NCBI GenBank assembly: GCA_030529385.1
Contig: JAUMWY010000005.1
Location: 1 to 52,234, forward strand
Direction of reading: 5' to 3'
Length of the DNA stretch: 52,234 nt
Source of the DNA: Candidatus Saccharimonadota bacterium
GTDB lineage: Bacteria; Patescibacteriota; Saccharimonadia; Saccharimonadales; Saccharimonadaceae
Below the pieces are notes generated by a model. It saw only the letters and a list, made by a program, of their open reading frames with translations, was not told where the DNA came from and ran no database searches. Below, one piece after another: positions 15,583 to 25,074 of this stretch. Each line of letters starts with the position of its first letter. The stretch's first letter is position 1. Position numbers and translations under genes: made by a program.

Positions 15583-16952
15583 TGAGTCGGATTAGTGATT
15601 TTACGGGAAAAAGTGCGGTTGCTAATGTGCAGGCGGCGCTTAAGCGTGCGCGTGACGTGGCAGACTATCATGCGTTGTTGAGTTTGACTGAGGAGCGGGC
15701 GCTGGAGCGAGCAGCTAAGGTTGACGCTGGTGAGATTACCGGGCGGCTGGCCGGCGTGCCGTTTGTGGTGAAGGATAATTTCTTGGCGTTTGGTGCGCCA
15801 TCAACTGCCGCGTCAAAGATGTTGGCGCAGTTTGACGCGCCGCTGCAGGCGACGGCGGTTGAAAAGCTGGAAGCGGAGGGCGCGATTTGTATTGGTAAGG
15901 CGAACTTGGATGCGTTTGCGCACGGCGGTTCAACGGAGAATTCGGCGTTTGGCGCGACGAAGAACGCGGTTGATCAGGCGCGTGTGGCCGGTGGTTCGTC
16001 AGGCGGTTCGGCAGTGGTGACGGCGCTAGATGTGGTGCCATTTGCCTTGGGGACTGATACTGGCGGGTCAATTCGTCAGCCGGCCAGTTTCAACGGCATG
16101 GTCGGCGTCAAACCAACTTATGGCGCGGTCAGTCGCTACGGCGTGGTGGCCATGGCGTCCAGTACTGATACCATCGGCTGTTTTGCCACGAATGCGGACG
16201 ACGCGAACTTGGTGATGGAAATTATGGCGGGGCGTGATGAAAAAGATATGACAACGCTGCCTGACTTTTGGCAGGACACGCCGACCTTTGCTAAAAAGAA
16301 GATTGGTCTGGTGCGGCAGTGTCTCACTGATGAGGTTCATGCTGAGGTGCGAGCGCGCACTCTGGAGTATGCTGACAAGTTGAAGGGCTTGGGCTATGAA
16401 GTTGAGGAAGTTGAGTTGCCGATGGTGAAATACGCTTTGGCGATGTACTATATCATTGTGCCGGCCGAAGTGTCGTCAAATTTGGCGCGCTATGACGGCG
16501 TGCGTTATGGCCATCGCGCGGAGGGTGCGGCGACCTTGGCGGAGCTGTATGGTCGTAGCCGTGATGAGGGCTTTGTGACGGAGAATAAGCGGCGTATTAT
16601 GATCGGTAGTTTTGTGCTGTCGTCCGGCTTCTTTGACGCCTATTATCAGCAGGCGCAAAAAGCCCGCACGCTGTTAATTCAGGAATTTCAGCAGTTGTTT
16701 GCCAAGTATGACGCATTGCTGATGCCGACGGCGCCAACGCCAGCCTTTAAATTGGGCGAGCATACGGCCGATCCAGTGCAAATGTACCTGGCGGATATTA
16801 TGACCGTGCCGGCGTCGCTAGCGGGCCTGCCGGCTATTTCGGTGCCGGCCGGGACAAATGCCGACGGTTTGCCGATTGGCGTGCAGTTGGTCGGTGATTA
16901 TCGGACGGATAGAGCGCTGCTTAAGTTGGCGGCGCAAGCGGAGGTGGCGTAA
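15582..16952 (+). CDS. gatA: Aspartyl/glutamyl-tRNA amidotransferase subunit A
   Basis: Glutaminase subunit that releases ammonia for transamidation. The 456-residue protein carries the amidase-signature triad: K64 (VVKDNF), the cis-Ser S139 in AGGSSGGSA and the nucleophile S163 in DTGGSIRQP. The spacings of 75 and 24 residues are those of known GatA. ATG 15582 was preferred, overlapping the gatC stop by one base (TGATG); a GTG one codon earlier is also possible. C-terminal PAGTNADGLPIGVQLVG is typical of the family. It ends with a one-base overlap into the next gene. Confidence 0.95.
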   Translation: MSRISDFTGKSAVANVQAALKRARDVADYHALLSLTEERALERAAKVDAGEITGRLAGVPFVVKDNFLAFGAPSTAASKMLAQFDAPLQATAVEKLEAEGAICIGKANLDAFAHGGSTENSAFGATKNAVDQARVAGGSSGGSAVVTALDVVPFALGTDTGGSIRQPASFNGMVGVKPTYGAVSRYGVVAMASSTDTIGCFATNADDANLVMEIMAGRDEKDMTTLPDFWQDTPTFAKKKIGLVRQCLTDEVHAEVRARTLEYADKLKGLGYEVEEVELPMVKYALAMYYIIVPAEVSSNLARYDGVRYGHRAEGAATLAELYGRSRDEGFVTENKRRIMIGSFVLSSGFFDAYYQQAQKARTLLIQEFQQLFAKYDALLMPTAPTPAFKLGEHTADPVQMYLADIMTVPASLAGLPAISVPAGTNADGLPIGVQLVGDYRTDRALLKLAAQAEVA

Positions 16953-17371
16953 TGGATTGGTTGTTGATTGCATTGGTCGTGGCCGCCCTATTAATTGGCG
17001 CTAGCCTGATGATCGCTATCCAAATCACCAGCCGTCGCCACGGCGGCCTGGATCGTGAACTATATCAAAAAGTCTGGCGGGCCATCCAGCACGGTGCGGC
17101 CGGCGGGCAAACGGACAGCGTGCAAATGGCCATCATGAAGGCTGATAAATTAGTTGACAAGGCGATGCGCGACAGCGGCGTGAAGGGCGCGACGATGGGT
17201 GAGCGACTGAAAGCACGGCGTGGTCAGTGGTCAAATGAACAGGCCTTGTGGGCGGCGCATAAATTGCGTAATCAAATTGCCCATGAGCCGCAGGTGAATA
17301 TTACCGCTCAGACGTTTAAGCGAGCCATGGCTGGCTTTGAGTCGGGGCTGAAAGATTTGGGGGCGCTATAA
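16952..17371 (+). CDS. Membrane-anchored protein with an RN-x3-H motif, inside the gat operon
   Basis: A 139-residue protein of unknown function. One N-terminal transmembrane segment (about 3-25) is followed by a basic stretch and a helical cytoplasmic domain. That domain ends in KLRNQIAHEP (R106-N107-x3-H111), which matches the R-x4-6-H motif of HEPN RNases; short all-helical length and the motif's place near the C terminus also fit, but the similarity is limited to these features. It overlaps gatA by one base and precedes gatB by one base, so it is produced together with the amidotransferase. It may act on, or near, tRNA, but this is inference. Confidence 0.65.
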   Translation: MDWLLIALVVAALLIGASLMIAIQITSRRHGGLDRELYQKVWRAIQHGAAGGQTDSVQMAIMKADKLVDKAMRDSGVKGATMGERLKARRGQWSNEQALWAAHKLRNQIAHEPQVNITAQTFKRAMAGFESGLKDLGAL

Positions 17372-17372
17372 A

Positions 17373-18812
17373 ATGAGTGTGTATGATGAATATGAAATGA
17401 CGATTGGTATTGAGTGCCATGTCCAGCTGGCGACCAAGACCAAGCTGTTTAGCTCGGCGGATAATGATGCGCGTCATGCTGAACCGAATAGCAAGGTGCA
17501 TCACATTGATTTTGGCCTACCGGGCATGTTGCCGGTGTTAAATCGTCAGGCGGTGGAACTAGCGGTGCGGGCTGGTAAAGCGCTGAATGCACCGATTGCG
17601 CGCGTTAGCCGCTTTGATCGCAAGCACTATTTTTACCCAGATCTACCAAAGGGCTATCAGACATCACAGATGTATCAGCCGATTATTCAGGCAGGGCATG
17701 TTGATGCGCCGCTGGAAGACGGCAGTGTCAAGCGAGTGCGGATTCATCATGCGCACATGGAGGAGGACGCCGGCAAATTGACGCACCATGACGGCTATTC
17801 TCTGGTGGATCTTAACCGCGCCGGTACGCCGCTGATTGAAATTGTTTCAGAACCTGATATTCATTCGGCCGAAGAAGCCAAAGCCTATGCGTCTGAGCTG
17901 CATAAATTAATGGTCTATGCTGGCGTGACGCACGGTGATTTGTATCATGGCAATATGCGCTTTGATGTCAATATTTCGGTGGCGAAAAAAGGTGCGACGG
18001 AGCTAGGTAAGCGCACTGAGGTGAAGAACCTCAACTCTTTCCGCAGTGTTGAACGTGCAGCGGAGTACGAATTTAAGCGGCAGGTTGATGTGATTGAGGC
18101 CGGCGGTGAGGTGGTGCAAGAAACGCGCGGCTGGAATGACGCGAAGCAAATTACCACTTCGCAGCGCTCCAAAGAGGACGCCCAGGATTACCGCTATATG
18201 CCTGATGCTGATATTCCGCCGATTGTGTTGAGTGATGAGGAGATTGCGGCTATTCAGGCCGAGGTACCGATGTTGCCGGGTGAATATCGTGATGCCTGGG
18301 CAGGATTGAATTTGGATAAGTCAGTAGTTAATTCGCTGCTGGCCGTTCCGGCGCATGCTACGGCGGTATACGCAGTGCAGCAGGCGGCGGGCGAGGCGGC
18401 CGCTAAGCGTGTGGCGCACTGGTTTGCCAGCGCTGTCGGCGAGGCTGAAGAAGGCCAGGCGGTGCAGGCTGTGACAGTAGCAACTGATGATTTGATTGAA
18501 CTCGCAGTGATGACCGACAACGCCGAGGTGTCGAGCACCAACGCTAAGGAATTGTTTAACGAATTGCTGGCCGGTGCAGCCAATCCACGGCAACTGGCCG
18601 AGGCGAAAAACCTCCTACAAGTCTCAGACGAGGGCGCGATTGCGGCTATTGTTGATGAGGTGATGGCGGATCCAGCGTCGGCGGCGTCAATTGCTGACAT
18701 CAAAGCCGGCAAAGAAAAGGCAATCGGCTACCTTGTTGGGCAAATTATGAAAAAATCCAAAGGTCAGGCCAATCCGGCACTGGCGCAGAAGCTGATTCGT
18801 GAGAGGTTGTAA
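17373..18812 (+). CDS. gatB: Aspartyl/glutamyl-tRNA amidotransferase subunit B
   Basis: Kinase/transamidase subunit that activates the Glu or Asp on the tRNA and adds ammonia received through a tunnel from GatA. The 479-residue protein begins with the GatB block MTIGIECHVQLATKTKLF and includes GLPGMLPVLN, FDRKHYFYPDLPKGYQ, the ligand-binding HMEEDAGKL stretch, VDLNRAGTPLIEIVSEPD and the C-terminal YqeY-like tRNA-binding domain ending GQIMKKSKGQANP. Length and motifs are complete. It shares one base with galU downstream. Confidence 0.96.
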   Translation: MSVYDEYEMTIGIECHVQLATKTKLFSSADNDARHAEPNSKVHHIDFGLPGMLPVLNRQAVELAVRAGKALNAPIARVSRFDRKHYFYPDLPKGYQTSQMYQPIIQAGHVDAPLEDGSVKRVRIHHAHMEEDAGKLTHHDGYSLVDLNRAGTPLIEIVSEPDIHSAEEAKAYASELHKLMVYAGVTHGDLYHGNMRFDVNISVAKKGATELGKRTEVKNLNSFRSVERAAEYEFKRQVDVIEAGGEVVQETRGWNDAKQITTSQRSKEDAQDYRYMPDADIPPIVLSDEEIAAIQAEVPMLPGEYRDAWAGLNLDKSVVNSLLAVPAHATAVYAVQQAAGEAAAKRVAHWFASAVGEAEEGQAVQAVTVATDDLIELAVMTDNAEVSSTNAKELFNELLAGAANPRQLAEAKNLLQVSDEGAIAAIVDEVMADPASAASIADIKAGKEKAIGYLVGQIMKKSKGQANPALAQKLIRERL

Positions 18813-19711
18813 TGATGACGCAACGAAAACGACCAACCAAAGCAATCATCCCGGCAGCCGGCTTTGGCACGCGCTTTCTGCCGCAAACCAAGGCCATGCC
18901 GAAGGAAATGTTGCCACTGATTGATAAACCTATCATTCAGTATGTCGTTGAGGAATTGGTGGCGGCCGGCATTAAGGACATTATCATTGTCGGTAATGCC
19001 AATAAGCGCGCCATTGAGGATCATTTTGATGTGCCAAGCGCTGAATTGATTGCCAACTTGACGGCTGGTGGACCGAAAAAGCAGCCGTACATTGATATGG
19101 TTGAGGCGGTGTCAAATATGGCGAATTTTGTCTATGTACGCCAAAAGGGTCCATACGGCAATGCCACGCCACTACTGAGCGCAGCTCACCTGATTGGCGA
19201 TGAGCCGTTCATTTACACCTGGGCGGACGATTTCTTTACGCCTGAGGCTAACGCCACGCAGCAGATGATAGATGTCTATGTGCAGCATGGTGGCGGTGTG
19301 TTTTCCTGTAAGCGGGCGGTAGATGACGCTGAGTATGATGCCTATGGTTTTGCTGATGGTGAAGCGGTTGAGCCGGGGCTGATACAGATGTCGCAGATTA
19401 TTGAAAAGCCGGGCAAAGCGGCTGCGCCATCAAATCTGGCCAGTGTGTCGGGCTATTTGTTACCAGCCGACATCATGCGCTATATTGAACATGCTGAGCA
19501 TAACGAGGCGGACGGCGAATTCACCTTTCAGCCCTTTGTTCAGCAGATGATTGATGACGGGCATGCCTTTTATGCTAAAGAAATTGCTAATGCAGAGTAT
19601 TATGACACCGGCAATCCGTTGGCTTATATGAAAACCGCTATTGATTTTGGCTTAAAAGATCCGACGATCAGCCAGCAACTGCGTGATTACATGACAGCAC
19701 GCCTGCGATAA
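18812..19711 (+). CDS. galU: UTP-glucose-1-phosphate uridylyltransferase
   Basis: Makes UDP-glucose from UTP and glucose 1-phosphate. The 299-residue protein has the nucleotidyltransferase signature AAGFGTRFLPQTKAMPKEM (residues about 14-32), the LIDKPIIQYVVEE block, TWADDFF as the metal-binding acidic site, IIEKPGK and the C-terminal EYYDTGNPLAYMKT stretch. These favour GalU over RmlA- or CTP-type relatives. It is translated at the end of the gat operon (one-base overlap) and lies about 4.4 kb before the polysaccharide cluster, for which it is a plausible supplier of activated sugar. Confidence 0.92.
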   Translation: MMTQRKRPTKAIIPAAGFGTRFLPQTKAMPKEMLPLIDKPIIQYVVEELVAAGIKDIIIVGNANKRAIEDHFDVPSAELIANLTAGGPKKQPYIDMVEAVSNMANFVYVRQKGPYGNATPLLSAAHLIGDEPFIYTWADDFFTPEANATQQMIDVYVQHGGGVFSCKRAVDDAEYDAYGFADGEAVEPGLIQMSQIIEKPGKAAAPSNLASVSGYLLPADIMRYIEHAEHNEADGEFTFQPFVQQMIDDGHAFYAKEIANAEYYDTGNPLAYMKTAIDFGLKDPTISQQLRDYMTARLR

Positions 19712-19719
19712 GGTATACT
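19691..19719 (+). promoter_or_regulatory. Promoter inside the end of galU, leaderless start
   Basis: ATGACA (19691-19696), 17-base spacer, TATACT (19714-19719), and again six bases to the ATG at 19726. Confidence 0.65.
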
Positions 19720-19725
19720 GAAGGT

Positions 19726-19965
19726 ATGAACACAGCACTAACAATTATTATGGTAATCGCTATCATTGCGGTGATTATCCTTATTGTGGCAATTATTTTA
19801 GCACTGATTGTGGCGTGGCTGGCCAAGCGTTCGGCGCGTCACGTCCAGGAAACGACCAATAGTGTGCAAGAGTTGATGGGAACCGTGCAGGGCATAGCGT
19901 CGGCAGTAGGGCTAGCGGGCGCTGCTAAGCGATTTATCCAGCGACGCTCACACAAGGAGAAATAA
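19726..19965 (+). CDS. Small single-pass membrane protein
   Basis: A 79-residue protein: one long hydrophobic N-terminal helix (about 4-35, mostly Ile, Val, Ala), then a basic turn (AKRSARH) and an amphipathic helical region with VQETTNSVQELMGTVQGIAS, ending in a basic tail. This recalls DUF948-like or phage-holin-like small membrane proteins, but I cannot assign a family. It is translated from a predicted leaderless mRNA and sits one base before the next gene, so the two are likely made together. Confidence 0.65.
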   Translation: MNTALTIIMVIAIIAVIILIVAIILALIVAWLAKRSARHVQETTNSVQELMGTVQGIASAVGLAGAAKRFIQRRSHKEK

Positions 19966-19966
19966 T

Positions 19967-20260
19967 ATGACCGCCAAAAAGCCAATCACTAAAAAAGTTG
20001 CTGAGCGCGTAAAGCGTGATAATGAAGTCGGGGCTCGACAGGCGCTGCTAGAAGAGTTATTTAACGATTTTCATCGTACGCGTCGTCAGGTGTATATGAT
20101 GAATTTTTGGCGCGGCGTCTTCTTTGGTTTTGGCTCAGTGCTGGGTGCGACGGTGCTGATTGCGATATTGATTTGGTTGCTTGGGCAAGTGGTTGACCTT
20201 TTCCCGGCGCTGGCCGACTTTATCAACAATCTGATTGACACCATGCAACGCCGCCGCTAA
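19967..20260 (+). CDS. Small membrane protein, DUF5665-like
   Basis: A 97-residue protein with a basic N-terminal half (residues 1-45, including NDFHRTRRQVYMMN) and a hydrophobic C-terminal half with a glycine-containing segment (WRGVFFGFGSVLGATVLIAI) continuing into LIWLLGQVVD. The pattern of an arginine-rich helix before a Gly-containing membrane segment resembles the uncharacterised DUF5665 family, common in CPR bacteria. It follows AAGGAGAAATAAT and is paired with the upstream membrane protein. Function unknown. Confidence 0.65.
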   Translation: MTAKKPITKKVAERVKRDNEVGARQALLEELFNDFHRTRRQVYMMNFWRGVFFGFGSVLGATVLIAILIWLLGQVVDLFPALADFINNLIDTMQRRR

Positions 20261-20266
20261 GCGTGC

Positions 20267-20272
20267 TATACT
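20267..20272 (+). promoter_or_regulatory. -10 box of dnaE, leaderless start
   Basis: TATACT ends eight bases before the dnaE ATG at 20281. A weak -35 (ATGCAA, 20243-20248) lies 18 bases upstream. The expected transcription start is within two bases of the ATG. Confidence 0.6.
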
Positions 20273-20280
20273 AGGGAGTA

Positions 20281-23200
20281 ATGAGTACAGTGGGGAAGAG
20301 CGACGAGCAGGCCTCGGCGGTGTTAAAACCGTCTGATTATGTGCATTTGCACAATCACACGCATCATTCACTGCTGGATGGATTGACCAAAATTCCTGAT
20401 ATGGTGGCCAGGGTGAAGGAAATGGGTATGGAGGCCTGTGCCATCACTGATCACGGCACTATGTCAGGCGCCATTGAGTTTTATAAGGCCGCCAAAGACG
20501 CCGGCATTAAGCCGATTGTCGGCATTGAAACCTATGTGGCGGCACGCACTCGACACGACCGCGATCCGGCTAAGGATAAAATGCGCTATCACCTGACGCT
20601 ACTGGCGATGAATCACAAGGGTTATCAGAACCTGATGAAGCTTTCAACCGTGGCGAACCTTGAGGGCGTGTATTACAAGCCGCGCATTGATCATGATTTA
20701 CTGGAGCAGTACAACGAAGGTATTATTTGTATGTCGGGCTGCGCTGGTGGTGAGCTGGGCGAGAATCTGCGCAACGATGATTATGATAAGGCGAAAGAAA
20801 TTGCTCGGTGGTATAAGTCAATTTTTGGTGATCGCTATTACCTGGAGCTACAAGATCACGGCCATCCTGACGCGCGCAGTCACTGGGATGTGCAGAAAAA
20901 GATTAATGATTATCTCGAGCGGCTGAGTGAAGAATTGGATATTCCCTGCGTAGTGTCAAGTGATGGCCACTACTTAAGCCACGAAGATCAGGATGCGCAT
21001 GAGATTTTGCTGTGTGTCGGTACTGGCGCGTATTTGAGTGATGAAAAACGCATGAGCCTGAAAGATTTTGAGCTGCATTTGACTGAGCCTGAAGATATCA
21101 TTTCTCGCTGGTCAAAAACCAACCCTAGCGCCATTGCCAACACCAAAGTCATTGCTGACCGCTGTAATTTGGAGATTAAGCTGGGTGATATCCTCATTCC
21201 GAAATTCCCGACGCCCAACGGTGAGAGCGAGAAGGAATATTTGGATCATTTGGTGTATAGCGGCATGGCGGCGCGTTATGCTGGCATGGCACTGGAGGAC
21301 GCCAAGAAGCTGCCAAATGATGAGTTGCGGGCCATGCTCAGCGAGGCGCAGCTGGAGCGCCTGGATATGGAATTTGGCGTGCTGGATAAAATGGGCTATA
21401 ACGGCTATTTTTTGATCGTCCAGGACTTTATCAACTGGGGCAAGTCCCAGGGTATTATTTTTGGGCCGGGGCGCGGATCGGCGGCCGGGTCAATCATTGC
21501 CTATGCGCTGAATATTACTGATTTAGACCCACTACATTATGATTTGCTGTTTGAGCGCTTCCTTAACCCTGACCGTATCTCCATGCCCGATATTGATATT
21601 GACATTCAAGATACGCGGCGCGGTGAGGTGATTGAATATTGTGCTAATAAGTACGGCACGGAGCGAGTGGCTAATATTTGTACCTTTGGCACCATGGCAG
21701 CGCGCGCCTCGGTTCGTGATGTGGCGCGGGTGCTGCAGGTGTCGTATGGTGAGTCGGATCGCTTGGCGAAGTTAATTCCAGCGCCGGTACAGGGCCGTCA
21801 CGTGCCAATCAAAAAGTCGCTGGAGGAAGATCCTGATCTAAAAAAGGAATACGAGACGAATCCAACGGCCAAAACGGTGTATGACTTTGCGTCGCGCCTG
21901 GAAGGAACCATTCGCTCGCACGGCGTGCACGCTGCTGGCGTGGTGATTGCGCCGGATGATTTAGTGAAGTATGTGCCGCTGGAAATGGCGCAAAAAGGCG
22001 TGGTGGCGACGCAATATCCGATGGGGCCGGTGGAAGAACTTGGCCTCCTGAAGATGGACTTTTTGGGTCTTTCTAATCTGTCGATTATTAATAACGCTCT
22101 GCGCATTATCCGCAAGGTGTATAAAACCGAAATTGATTTGTCCAGCTTGCCGCTTGACGATGAAGAAACCTACAAGCTGTTCCAGCGCGGCGACACCACT
22201 GGTGTATTCCAGCTTGAATCGGCCGGCATGAAGCGGTATTTGCGTGAACTCAAGCCAAGCGTCTTTGAAGATATCATCGCTATGGTGGCTCTGTATCGCC
22301 CGGGCCCGATGCAGTTTATCGATTCTTTCATTAAGCGAAAACACGGCGAAGAAGAAATTACCTACCTGCACCCTGGCATGGAAAACTCGCTGAAAAACAC
22401 CTACGGCATTTTGGTCTACCAGGAACAATTTATGCAGATCTCCAAAGAGTGGTGTGGCTTTACCGGTGGCCAGGCCGATACGCTGCGTAAGGCGGTTGGC
22501 AAAAAGAAGATTGACCTGATGCAGAAGGTGAAGCCAGAGTTCGTCGAGGGTGCGGTGAAAGTCGGCGGGGCAACGCGTGAAATTGCCGAGCAGTTCTGGG
22601 CGGCGCTAGAAGAGTTTGCTAATTACTGTTTTAACAAGAGTCACGCGGCGTGTTATGGTCTGATTGCCTATTGGACGGCATATCTTAAGGCGCACTACCC
22701 TGATGCCTTTATGGCGGCACTAATGACCAGCGACCAAGACGACACCGAGCGCCTGGCCATTGAAATGACCGAATGTAAGCATATGGGAATTTCGGTGCTC
22801 AGTCCAGATGTGAATGAATCCTTCGTTGAATTCGCGGTGGTGCCAGGCGAAAATAAAATTCGCTTCGGTATGGCGGCAGTGAAGGGTGTAGGTGTTGGTG
22901 CGGTTGAGGAGTTGCTGCGCGCGCGGGAAGAGGGTAAATTCGCCAGCGTCGAGGATTTTGCCAAGCGCGTTTCAACCAGCAAATTTAACCGCAAGGCGTG
23001 GGAGTCGCTCATCAAATGTGGCGCGTTTGATAGCTTTGGTGACCGCTCGGATTTGCTATTTAACCTTGATACGATCACGGCATTCGCCCAAAAAACCCAA
23101 AAAGAGGCCGCTAGCGGGCAGACTGATTTGTTCGGGCTGCTAGGTGATGAAGCTGCCGGTGTTCAACCAACTATGCAGCTCATGCCCGCGCCGACCAAGC

Positions 23201-24009
23201 ACACTGACAAAGAACGTTTGATGTGGGAACGTGAATTGATGGGGCTCTATATCTCGGCGCACCCGCTGGATAGCTATGCCACTTACTTAGAGGAGCAGGC
23301 ACAGCCACTGACGCAGTTGGTGCCAGAATACGATAGCCGGATGATGACTATTGGCGGCATTATTACCACGGTGCGCACCATCCTGACGAAGTCTGGCAGT
23401 AAAATGGCCTTCGTCGGGCTGGAGGATAAATTTGGCGAAGGCGAAGTGATCGTCTTTCCGAATCTATACGAGCAAATCGGTGCGCAGCTGGTTCAGGACG
23501 CCGTCGTCCGCGTGACTGGTAAAAATTCGGCGCGCGATCGTGATGGTAATCTGGGGTCAGAGAGCAAAATGATTGCCGATCAGATTGAAGTGATTTCGGA
23601 TGATGATATCAAAAGCTATGAGCCAACCGGCCATAAAATGGAGGCGCCAAAAGTCAGCAGTGCTGTCAAAAAAGAGCGCCGCGCGGCGTTTCGGGCGCAG
23701 AAACAGGGTGGCGGGTCGGCCACGAAATCAGCAGCCAGCACAAAACCAAGTAGCACGTCGCGTCCCGCTCCACAGCCTGACATCCCGGCCAGCCGACTTT
23801 TCCTCCAGGTCAAAAACCCGTCCGATCATGATAAATTAGTTCAACTCAAGGCGCTATGCAATGAAAAAGTCGGCACGACTGACGTAGTGCTGGTGCTGGG
23901 CGACACTGACAAAACCGCCATGCGACTGCCGTTTAAAGTGGAGGCTGACGACGGATTATTGGATGAGCTGCGGGCGGTATTGGGCGATGAGTGTGTGGTG
24001 TTGAAATAG
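20281..24009 (+). CDS. dnaE: DNA polymerase III subunit alpha
   Basis: Replicative polymerase (1242 residues, normal for DnaE). The N-terminal PHP domain opens with YVHLHNHTHHSLLDG and TDHGTMSG. The catalytic aspartates appear in MPDIDIDIQD (near 437-443) and LLKMDFLG (near 592). The finger region PGRGSAAGS and the RSHGVHAAGVVI stretch are typical. An OB-fold (MTIGGIITTVRTI, near 1020) and a C-terminal basic linker plus small domain follow. Compared with the usual HSEYSLLDG the PHP motif has Thr-His-His, so its phosphodiesterase site may be altered. No intein is present. A leaderless promoter precedes it and the polysaccharide cluster starts 76 bases after it. Confidence 0.97.
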   Translation: MSTVGKSDEQASAVLKPSDYVHLHNHTHHSLLDGLTKIPDMVARVKEMGMEACAITDHGTMSGAIEFYKAAKDAGIKPIVGIETYVAARTRHDRDPAKDKMRYHLTLLAMNHKGYQNLMKLSTVANLEGVYYKPRIDHDLLEQYNEGIICMSGCAGGELGENLRNDDYDKAKEIARWYKSIFGDRYYLELQDHGHPDARSHWDVQKKINDYLERLSEELDIPCVVSSDGHYLSHEDQDAHEILLCVGTGAYLSDEKRMSLKDFELHLTEPEDIISRWSKTNPSAIANTKVIADRCNLEIKLGDILIPKFPTPNGESEKEYLDHLVYSGMAARYAGMALEDAKKLPNDELRAMLSEAQLERLDMEFGVLDKMGYNGYFLIVQDFINWGKSQGIIFGPGRGSAAGSIIAYALNITDLDPLHYDLLFERFLNPDRISMPDIDIDIQDTRRGEVIEYCANKYGTERVANICTFGTMAARASVRDVARVLQVSYGESDRLAKLIPAPVQGRHVPIKKSLEEDPDLKKEYETNPTAKTVYDFASRLEGTIRSHGVHAAGVVIAPDDLVKYVPLEMAQKGVVATQYPMGPVEELGLLKMDFLGLSNLSIINNALRIIRKVYKTEIDLSSLPLDDEETYKLFQRGDTTGVFQLESAGMKRYLRELKPSVFEDIIAMVALYRPGPMQFIDSFIKRKHGEEEITYLHPGMENSLKNTYGILVYQEQFMQISKEWCGFTGGQADTLRKAVGKKKIDLMQKVKPEFVEGAVKVGGATREIAEQFWAALEEFANYCFNKSHAACYGLIAYWTAYLKAHYPDAFMAALMTSDQDDTERLAIEMTECKHMGISVLSPDVNESFVEFAVVPGENKIRFGMAAVKGVGVGAVEELLRAREEGKFASVEDFAKRVSTSKFNRKAWESLIKCGAFDSFGDRSDLLFNLDTITAFAQKTQKEAASGQTDLFGLLGDEAAGVQPTMQLMPAPTKHTDKERLMWERELMGLYISAHPLDSYATYLEEQAQPLTQLVPEYDSRMMTIGGIITTVRTILTKSGSKMAFVGLEDKFGEGEVIVFPNLYEQIGAQLVQDAVVRVTGKNSARDRDGNLGSESKMIADQIEVISDDDIKSYEPTGHKMEAPKVSSAVKKERRAAFRAQKQGGGSATKSAASTKPSSTSRPAPQPDIPASRLFLQVKNPSDHDKLVQLKALCNEKVGTTDVVLVLGDTDKTAMRLPFKVEADDGLLDELRAVLGDECVVLK

Positions 24010-24036
24010 CAAACTTACACACATGGTATGTCCTCC

Positions 24037-24045
24037 TGGTATAAT
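24037..24045 (+). promoter_or_regulatory. Promoter of the polysaccharide cluster
   Basis: Extended -10 TGG-TATAAT (TATAAT at 24040-24045). The upstream CTCCTGG (24033-24039) and downstream CCAGGAG (24068-24074) form a 7-base inverted repeat around the start site; the second arm is also the only Shine-Dalgarno-like sequence before the ATG at 24086, so an operator role is possible. Confidence 0.6.
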
Positions 24046-24085
24046 TAAAGATAATATATAAGATCAGCCAGGAGTTGTACGCCAG

Positions 24086-25015
24086 ATGAACACACCGCAA
24101 TTCAGTATTATCGTACCCGTATATGGTACAGAAAAATATATCACAAAATGCCTTGATAGTATTCGCAATCAGTCGTTTGATGATTTTGAGGTGATTATAG
24201 TGAATGATAGTAGCCCGGATAATTCGCAGCAGATTATTGATAGCTTCGTCAAGAAAGATAGTCGCTTTAAGGGCTTTCACAAAAAGAATGGTGGATTGAG
24301 TGATGCAAGGAATTTCGGGGTGACTAAAGCATCGGGTGAGTATATTGTGTTTGTTGATTCTGATGACTATATTTCTCAGGACTTATTGGCACGTGTTCAT
24401 GAGGTGCAGGATAGCGTTGATGTGGTGCGTTTTTTCCATCAAGATGTTTCTGAAGAGGGGCGTGTTCTTGGTGCGCCTGAGACATGTAAAGGGGGGGTAT
24501 CGTTGCCCAATCGGTTTCAATTTGAACTTGTTGAGGCGGCTTGGCTGTACGCATATCGTCGAACTTTTTGGATTGAAAATAACTTCCAATATGCAGTCGG
24601 TCGACTACACGAGGATTTTGGGCTGACTCCACTGGTGCTGGCGAAAGCAGATACGGTAGTGGCGATAGATTACATCGGATATAACTATGTTCATAGACAA
24701 GAAAGTATTACGACTGATGATAGTAAATATCAAAAGCGCATTGATGATGTGATATGGTTTGTTGATGCGATAGAATCGACAGGAAGCATCCTTGACCAAC
24801 AGCAATTTCATTATTATGCCAATTTTATGGCAAATGGTTTTATATCACTGGCTAGGCGAGCAAAGAATTCAAGTGATGTCGTGAGGCTCGCAAAAGAGTT
24901 GAGAGAGCGAAAGCTGCATAAGTATCTTGCAACGGATAATTTAAAGCGGCGCATAAAATATATAGGTGTGCGGTTCTTGCCGCGTCTTTATATGACACTG
25001 CTGGCCTCAAAGTAG
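24086..25015 (+). CDS. Family 2 (GT-A) glycosyltransferase
   Basis: Transfers a sugar from a nucleotide donor during cell-surface polysaccharide assembly; it would act at the cytoplasmic membrane face. The 309-residue protein begins with the GT2 fold: FSIIVPVYGTEKYITKCLDS, VIIVNDSSPDNS, GGLSDARNFG and the metal-binding acidic motif VDSDD (D91-D94). The rest (GRLHEDFGLTP, YNYVHRQESIT) follows the pattern of capsule and O-antigen enzymes. Donor and acceptor cannot be read from sequence. It is the first gene of a nine-gene cluster with visibly more A and T than the surrounding genes. Confidence 0.87.
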   Translation: MNTPQFSIIVPVYGTEKYITKCLDSIRNQSFDDFEVIIVNDSSPDNSQQIIDSFVKKDSRFKGFHKKNGGLSDARNFGVTKASGEYIVFVDSDDYISQDLLARVHEVQDSVDVVRFFHQDVSEEGRVLGAPETCKGGVSLPNRFQFELVEAAWLYAYRRTFWIENNFQYAVGRLHEDFGLTPLVLAKADTVVAIDYIGYNYVHRQESITTDDSKYQKRIDDVIWFVDAIESTGSILDQQQFHYYANFMANGFISLARRAKNSSDVVRLAKELRERKLHKYLATDNLKRRIKYIGVRFLPRLYMTLLASK

Positions 25016-25074
25016 TAATTGACGTAATATTGGACTGTGAGAACAAGTATTTTTTTGATAAAATGGAGGATAGT

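Noticed and set aside
24033-24074. Strong regulatory operator from the CTCCTGG/CCAGGAG pair
   Set aside because: The arms are only 7 bases and one is a Shine-Dalgarno-like sequence, so the pairing could be chance; noted under the promoter rather than as a finding.
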